Below the pieces are notes generated by a model. That model had not been told where the DNA came from. It made no database searches and was given only the letters and a program-made list of their open reading frames with translations. Below, piece by piece: positions 30,001 to 39,000 of a stretch of DNA of 64,000 nucleotides (the stretch's first letter is position 1; each line of letters starts with the position of its first letter). Position numbers and translations under genes: made by a program. This DNA is from Nematostella vectensis. Taxonomy: Eukaryota > Cnidaria > Anthozoa > Actiniaria > Edwardsiidae. The stretch lies in NCBI RefSeq assembly GCF_932526225.1, contig NC_064035.1:20449969-20513968 (forward strand), read 5' to 3'.

Positions 30001-33000
30001 TAATGTAATGCTCTTTCAGCGTAACGAAATCTTCATTTGTATACGTCAGTCAACCATCCATTCAAGAATCATTTTCTACCTTCATCCCCTCATCTCTTAG
30101 AACCAGCATTCTACTCACCACGACTTCAAGGTCGATTGGCTGGCCAAGGTATAACAACAAATCATAACAACAACACCTTATAATTTATTTGTATTGGTTT
30201 CCAATAACAATATCGATACTTTCCTGTTTTAGTATGATGACGAGGAAATCGACACCAACTACTAAGGTTTCTACTCCTGTCACAACATCAGTATCAACAC
30301 CAACAACCAAGGTGTCAACACCAACAACAAAGGTCTCGACACCAGTCACAACATCTGTATCCACACCAACAACCAAGGTGTCTACCCCAACAACGAAAGT
30401 GTCTACTCCCACAACCAAAGTGTCAACACCAGTCACGACATCTTTGTCCACACCAACAACTAAGGTTTCAACACCAACAACCAAGGTTTCAACACCAGTG
30501 ACATCATCTGTGTCCACACCAACAACCAAGGTATCAACACCAACGACCAAGGTGTCTACCCCAACAACCAAAGTGTCTACTCCGACAACCAAAGTGTCGA
30601 CACCAGTGACCACATCTGTGTCCACACCTACAACCAAGGTATCAACACCAACAACCAAGGTCTCGACACCAGTCACAACATCTGTATCCACACCAACAAC
30701 CAAGGTGTCAACACCAACAACCAAAGTGTCTACTCCCACAACCAAAGTGTCGACACCAGTTGGGACAACCAAGGTGTCAACACCAACAACTAAGGTTTCA
30801 ACACCAACAACCAAGATCTCAACACCAACAACCAAGGTTTCGACACCAGTCACGACATCTGTGTCCACACCAACAACCAAGGTGTCCACACCAACAACTA
30901 AGGTTTCAACACCAACAACCAAGGTTTCGACACCAGTCACGACATCTGTGTCTACACCAACAACCAAGGTGTCCACACCAACAACAAAAGTGTCCACACC
31001 AGTGACAACATCTGTGTCAACACCAACTACCAAGGTGTCTACACCAGTGACAACATCTGTATCAACACCAACAACTAAGGTTTCAACACCAGTGACAACA
31101 TCTGTGTCCACACCAACAACTAAGGTGTCTACTCCAACAACCAAAGTGTCAACACCAACAACCAAGGTGTCAACACCAGTGACAACATCTGTGTCTACAC
31201 CAACAACGAAGGTGTCAACACCAACGACCAAGCTGTCTACCCCAACAACCAAAGTGTCTACTCCGACAACCAAAGTCTCGACACCAGTAACCACATCTGT
31301 GTCCACACCAACAACCAAGGTCTCTACACCAACAAGCAAGGTGTCAACACCAACAACCAAGGTCTCGACACCAGTCACAACATCTGTATCCACACCAACA
31401 ACCAAGGTGTCTACCCCGACAACCAAAGTGTCTACACCAGTGACCACATCTGTGTCAACACCAACAACTAAGGTTTCAACACCAACAACCAAGGTCTCAA
31501 CACCAACAACCAAGGTTTCGACACCAGTCACGACATCTGTGTCCACACCAACAACCAAGGTGTCCACACCAACAACTAAGGTTTCAACACCAACAACCAA
31601 GGTTTCGACACCAGTCACAACATCTGTGTCCACACCAACAACCAAGGTGTCCACACCAACAACAAAAGTGTCCACACCAGTGACAACATCTGTGTCAACA
31701 CCAACTACCAAGGTGTCTACACCAGTGACAACATCTGTATCAACACCAACAACTAAGGTTTCAACACCAACAACTAAGGTTTCAACACCAGTGACAACAT
31801 CTGTGTCCACACCAACAACTAAGGTGTCTACTCCAACAACCAAAGTGTCTACTCCGACAACCAAAGTGTCAACACCAGTGACCACATCTGTGTCCACACC
31901 AACAACCAAGGTCTCTACACCAACAACCAAGGTGTCAACACCAACAACCAAGGTCTCAACACCAGTGACAACATCCGTGTCCACACCAACAACCAAGGTC
32001 TCTACCCCAACAACCAAGGTGTCCACACCAACAACAAAGGTTTCTACCCCAGTGACAACATCTGTGTCCACACCAACAACCAAGGTGTCAACACCAACAA
32101 CAAAAGTGTCCACACCAGTGACAACATCTGTGTCAACACCAACAACTAAGGTTTCAACACCAGTGACAACATCTGTGTCCACACCAACAACTAAGGTGTC
32201 TACCCCAACAACCAAGGTGTCAACACCAACAACCAAGGTATCAACACCAGTGACAACATCTGTGTCAACACCAACAACCAAGGTGTCAACACCAACAACC
32301 AAGGTCTCTACCCCAACAACCAAGGTGTCCACACCAACAACAAAGGTTTCTACCCCAGTGACAACATCTGTGTCCACACCAACAACCAAGGTGTCAACAC
32401 CAACAACCAAGGTCTCAACACCAGTGACAACATCCGTGTCCACACCAACAACCAAGGTCTCTACCCCAACAACCAAGGTGTCCACACCAACAACAAAGGT
32501 TTCTACCCCAGTGACAACATCTGTATCCACACCAACAACCAAGGTCTCAACACCAGTTACAACATCTGTGTCCACACCAACAACCAAGGTCTCTACCCCA
32601 ACAACAAAGGTGTCCACACCAACAACAATAATACATAGGTAAGACATATTTTGATCTGGCAAGCTCTTGCTGCCCTTTTCGAACTCTAGAACTACTGATA
32701 CTAATGGTTAAGGGCTACATGTGCAGAGCAAATAAAAATATTGTTTTAATTGTCGAAATGCATTTACGGGGAAATTAGACACTACTTTTTTTTCAGTAAA
32801 CTAAATTTATACTCATGTTTTTGAACCGAACCCTCAGTATACACCCCGCCCCTTCCACAGATTGACGGATCAGAAATTGCAATAAATTTTTCGAATTTTG
32901 AAAAAGGGAGCGGGCACAACGAATTTGGGTACCAATGTGGGAAGTTTGATGTTGAAGTCAATGAGTTAAACCAACTATCTTAACTCCTACCAGATGCTGT

Positions 33001-36000
33001 ACCTCCAAGTTAGTTTTCTAATCAAAATAGTGATGGAGCGAAAACATTGATATTATCGTATTGGCATGAACAATTTATCTTTAAACTTTTTTCAGCATCA
33101 AGACACAAACGCCTGGTGGTTCGTCACACATCCAGGTCTCCACGGCGATAACCAAGTCTAAAGTATCACTCCCATCCACATTCATTTCAACTCCTGGTTT
33201 ACCGACAGCACACCCTCCATCGACCAAGGTGTCAACACCAGTGACGACATCTGTGTCAACACCAACAACCAAGGTTTCAACACCAACAACCAAGGTGTCC
33301 ACACCAGTCACAACATCTGTGTCCACACCAACAACCAAGGTGTCCACACCAACAACCAAGGTGTCTACACCAGTCACAACGTCCGTGTCTACACCAACAA
33401 CCAAGGTCTCCACACCAACAACTAAGGTGTCTACCCCAGTGACAACATCTGTGTCCACACCAACAACCAAGGTTTCCACACCAACAACAAAGGTCTCAAC
33501 ACCAACAACAAAGGTGTCTACCCCAGTGACAACATCTGTGTCCACACCAACAACCAAGGTGTCAACACCAACAACTAAGGTGTCTACACCAACAACCAAG
33601 GTTTCTACACCAGTAACGACATCTGTGACCACACCAACAACCAAGGTGTCCACACCAACAACTAAGGTTTCAACACCAACAACCAAGGTTTCGACACCAG
33701 TGACAACATCTGTGTCCACACCAACAACCAAGGTCTCCACACCAACAACCAAGGTCTCAACACCAACAACTAAGGTGTCTACCCCAGTGACAACATCTGT
33801 GTCCACACCAACAACCAAGGTTTCCACACCAACAACCAAGGTCTCAACACCAACAACTAAGGTGTCTACCCCAGTGACAACATCTGTGTCCACACCAACA
33901 ACCAAGGTTTCCACACCAACAACAAAGGTCTCAACACCAACAACAAAGGTGTCTACCCCAGTGACAACATCTGTGTCCACACCAACAACCAAGGTGTCAA
34001 CACCAACAACTAAGGTGTCTACACCAACAACCAAGGTTTCTACACCAGTAACGACATCTGTGACCACACCAACAACCAAGGTGTCCACACCAACAACTAA
34101 GGTTTCAACACCAACAACCAAGGTTTCGACACCAGTGACAACATCTGTGTCCACACCAACAACCAAGGTCTCCACACCAACAACCAAGGTCTCAACACCA
34201 ACAACTAAGGTGTCTACCCCAGTGACAACATCTGTGTCCACACCAACAACCAAGGTTTCCACACCAACAACCAAGGTCTCAACACCAACAACTAAGGTGT
34301 CTACCCCAGTGACAACATCTGTGTCCACACCAACAACCAAGGTTTCCACACCAACAACAAAGGTCTCAACACCAACAACAAAGGTGTCTACCCCAGTGAC
34401 AACATCTTTGTCCACACCAACAACGAAGGTGTCAACACCAACAACTAAGGTGTCAACACCAACGACCAAGGTGTCAACACCAGTCACAACATCTGTATCT
34501 ACACCAACAACCAAGGTATCTACACCAACAACCAAGGTGTCTACACCAACAACCAAGGTGTCTACACCAGTGACAACATCAGTTTCCACACCAACAACCA
34601 AGATTTCAATAGCAACAACGTAAGTCTTGGGTGGGATTTGGCTTTTTTTCTCCGACAAAGTACATAGTTTTCCTTATAATTTTTGCGTTGCTTTGACTTA
34701 TTCTAACGTAGTGTCTTTCAAAGTATATTGAGCTTAGTTGCCGTTGGTTTTACGCACCATTACGATCATCAGACTTACCTCACATTCCACCTAGCGCTAT
34801 TTAGCGTCTTTGTTTACATGCATTTTGCTCCGATTATTTGCTCAACTTTTCACTGTGTTTTCGCTTTACGTAAAACCTTATATAAAGCACTGTTTAGGCC
34901 AAAAGACAAATCCGCCATTTTTCTGAATTTAAAGTTTTTCTCGTTATAAAATTGACGTCTAGTAGTCTAAAACTATTTTATTCATGTTTTCGGAAGATAA
35001 TATTTAATCATCCGTTTTTGATATGCTACTGTTTTGTTTTATTCATCGGTAACCGATTTAAATTTATTTAATATATGGACAGACCAGTATTTTAAAACTT
35101 TTCAATATAATTCCCAAAATAACCGATGCTTTTTCTTTAAACTTGCGGAGAAACATGACTTATACTAAGGCATGATGGGGATTACAGTTGCATGTCTAAA
35201 CTGACCAGGCAAATGTTTTTTGGCCGCGTACTCCATTTTGTGCAGATACACCTTTGTTGTCTTCAGCCCATGAAAGCTTTAGTGGTTGTATTCATGTGTA
35301 CGCAAAGGACAGGGGTATATATTATTTTGATTTGACATGACCAAGGAGTGCATTCGTACAATTATTATTTAGATTTACAATCCTTTTGAAATTCAATGTC
35401 TTCGCTTAAAAATCGAGAAAAAAGCAATTCTGTGCTTCCTCGATTTAGAGGAGCTTAGGGGACCCTACAATAAATTTACTCACCAAGTTCTGTCCCTATC
35501 CTTTAATACAATATCGATAATAAAGTGGTTTTAGCGCGTTTTCTATCCCGAGAAAAAAAAAAACTTGCATGCTCAATAATGAAAACCCTCTAATTATTCA
35601 TGTTGTGGACCTGGGAGACATTTGCACGTGCAGAGACGTATTTCGCTATTGTTATGCAGTAAACTGGTAAAGACATCTTGAAATTAGTTTGCTGCATAAC
35701 AATTATTAAATATTATCCTCCGAAAACATGAATGAAATCGGACGAGGCTTTAGACTACTAGATGTTAATTATATAACGAGTAAACTAATAAAAATAATAT
35801 GAAGAATTACTAACCAGCCACCTTAAATGGTAGTACATAGGAGTTGTAATGCCAAATATAGATGTTTTGAGTGCCGTTTTTCCTAATAACCAACTATGCA
35901 CTTGTACCTAATTCTATACCTGTAAAAGTCTAGTTTCTAATCCCAATGTGCGCGCTGGATATAGTGCGAGACCCGGTTTCAGGCGAACCGTTCGCGATTG

Positions 36001-39000
36001 CCAACGAGGTAATGAAGAATTCGCAGGTTTTTGCATTTTTCATTTAAAACTCTAATGGATTCTCGCTGGTATGCGTGTGGAATTTCTCCAAACCGAGGCT
36101 CACGCCGTTTGTATACTTGTGGTGCTCCTTTTAGCGCCAGGCCTCCCCTCCCCCCTCCAGGGGAAAATAAGACATAAGCACCCCCATTATGCCGCTCCCT
36201 TGGTGTGACCAAACGCAAGGCTTTTAGAACCCGCAAATTGTTTATTTTTATTTTTTGAACAATGACGCGTATGGGACTATTTGTTGGAAGTGTTCGTGTA
36301 AATGTTTTTTTTTTTCGATGTTTAACCTGATTTTTTTTAATTTCAATACTTGTAATACAAACATGACAGTTGTTTATATAGAGCGGAAGTCTGCATTTCG
36401 AAATAAGCGCCCTCTTTACAACCTTTTTCGGTGATAACTATTATTAATTGTGGTTACATTTTTGGTGAGAAACACTTTTTGAGAAACATTTGCTTTGGGT
36501 GAGATATAATTATTATTACTGAGACACTTAGCCGGCCAATTACGTTTGCATCTTCAGTCAGAAGCCTGAATTGAACTTTTTTAACTGCTACCTGGAATGT
36601 ACCCCTGTATTTTCAGCGTAAAGAAAGGATAAGGAAAACGTTTCTTTTTTCGTAATGGTATTTTAAGTAACGATTTATCAACCCGGTGCGCTCTTATTTT
36701 CAAGTAGTTAAACCCTCCAGTGAACTACGTTTTACGCTACCACACTATAGAAGTACACTTTGCAAATAACATGGAATTAATTAGTTTCTAACTCGTTTAC
36801 GGTATAAGCATAAGCAAGGCAAGATAAGGTGAGCAGGAGTAAAGTGAAATGAGTTAGGATAAGGTGAAGTTTTCATTAACATTAAGGTGTGGTTTTCATT
36901 AACCTGTTAAATAAAGTGTGATAGTCAAAGTGTGGTAGTAAAGAAAACACAAAGGAAAGCAATTGTATTAGATAGCATAAAGTGTAAATACGCTAAGTGT
37001 AGTTCACGGGTTAATGATAATCGCTTAAGAAAATGCAACATAATGTAAGGTAATGTAATCTAATGTAATGCTCTTTCAGCGTAACGAAATCTTCATTTGT
37101 ATACGTGAGTCAACCATCCATTCAAGAATCATTTTCTACATTCATCCCCTCATCTCTAAGAACCAGCATTCTACTCACCACGACTTCAAGGTCGATTGGC
37201 TGGCCAAGGTATAACATCAAAACTTATAAGATATATTTGTATTCGTTTCAAGTATCATGATTAATACTTTTCTGTTTCAGTATGATGACCAGGAGATCAA
37301 CACCAACGACCAAGGTCTCTACTCCAGTCACAACATCTGTGTCCACACCAACAACCAAGGTCTCAACACCAACAACAAAGATCTCTACCCCAGTCACAAC
37401 ATCTCTGTCCACACCAACAACTAAGGTGTCCACACCAACAACCAAGGTCTCAACACCAACAACCAAGGTGTCTACCCCAGTCACAACATCTGTGTCCACA
37501 CCGACAACCAAGGTCTCAACACCAACAACAAAGGTCTCAACACCAACAACCAAGGTCTCAACACCAGTCACAACATCTGTATCTACACCAACAACCAAGG
37601 TCTCAACACCAACAACAAAAGTGTCTACACCAGTGACAACATCTGTGTCCACACCAACGACCAAGGTGTCAACACCAACGACCAAGGTGTCAACACCAAC
37701 AACCAAGGTATCAACACCAACAACCAAGGTCTCAACACCAACAACCAAGGTCTCAACACCAGTCACAACATCTGTGTCCACACCAACAACCAAGGTCTCA
37801 ACACCAACAACCAAGGTTTCGACACCAGTGACAACATCTGTGTCCGCACCAACGACCAAGGTGTCAACACCAACAACCAAGGTATCAACACCAACAACAA
37901 AAGTGTCCACACCGGTCACAACATCTGTATCCACACCAACGACTAAGGTGTCCACACCAACAACCAAGGTCTCAACACCAACAACCAAGGTGTCTACCCC
38001 AGTCACAACATCTGTGTCCACACCAACGACCAAGGTGTCAACACCAACAACCAAGGTCTCAACACCAACAACAAAGATCTCTACCCCAGTCACAACATCT
38101 GTGTCCACACCAACAACCAAGGTCTCAACACCAACAACCAAGGTTTCGACACCAGTGACAACATCTGTGTCCACACCAACGACCAAGGTGTCAACACCAA
38201 CAACCAAGGTCTCAACACCAACAACAAAGATCTCTACCCCAGTCACAACATCTGTGTCCACACCAACAACTAAGGTGTCCACACCAACAACCAAGGTCTC
38301 AACACCAACAACCAAGGTGTCTACCCCAGTCACAACATCTGTGTCCACACCGACAACCAAGGTCTCAACACCAACAACAAAGGTCTCAACACCAACAACC
38401 AAGGTCTCAACACCAGTCACAACATCTGTATCTACACCAACAACCAAGGTCTCAACACCAACAACAAAAGTGTCCACACCAGTGACAACATCTGTGTCCA
38501 CACCAACGACCAAGGTGTCAACACCAACAACCAAGGTCTCAACACCAACAACCAAGGTCTCTACCCCAGTAACAACATCTGTGTCCACACCAACAACCAA
38601 GGTGTCAACACCAACAACAAAGGTATCAACACCAACAACCAAGGTGTCAACACCAGTCACAACATCTGTGTCAACACCAACAACCAAGGTGTCAACGCCA
38701 ACAACCAAGGTCTCCACACCAACAACCAAGGTCTCAAGACCAACAACAAAGATCTCTACCCCAGTGACAACATCTGTGTCCACACCAACAACAAAGGTGT
38801 CCACCCCAACAACAAAGGTCTCAACACCAACAACCAAGGTTTCGACACCAGTGACAACATCTGTGTCAACACCAACAACCAAGGTTTCCACACCAACAAC
38901 TAAGGTTTCAACACCAGTGACAACATCTGTGTCCACACCAACAACTAAGGTTTCAACACCAACAACTAAGGTGTCAACACCAACAACAAAAGTGTCCACA

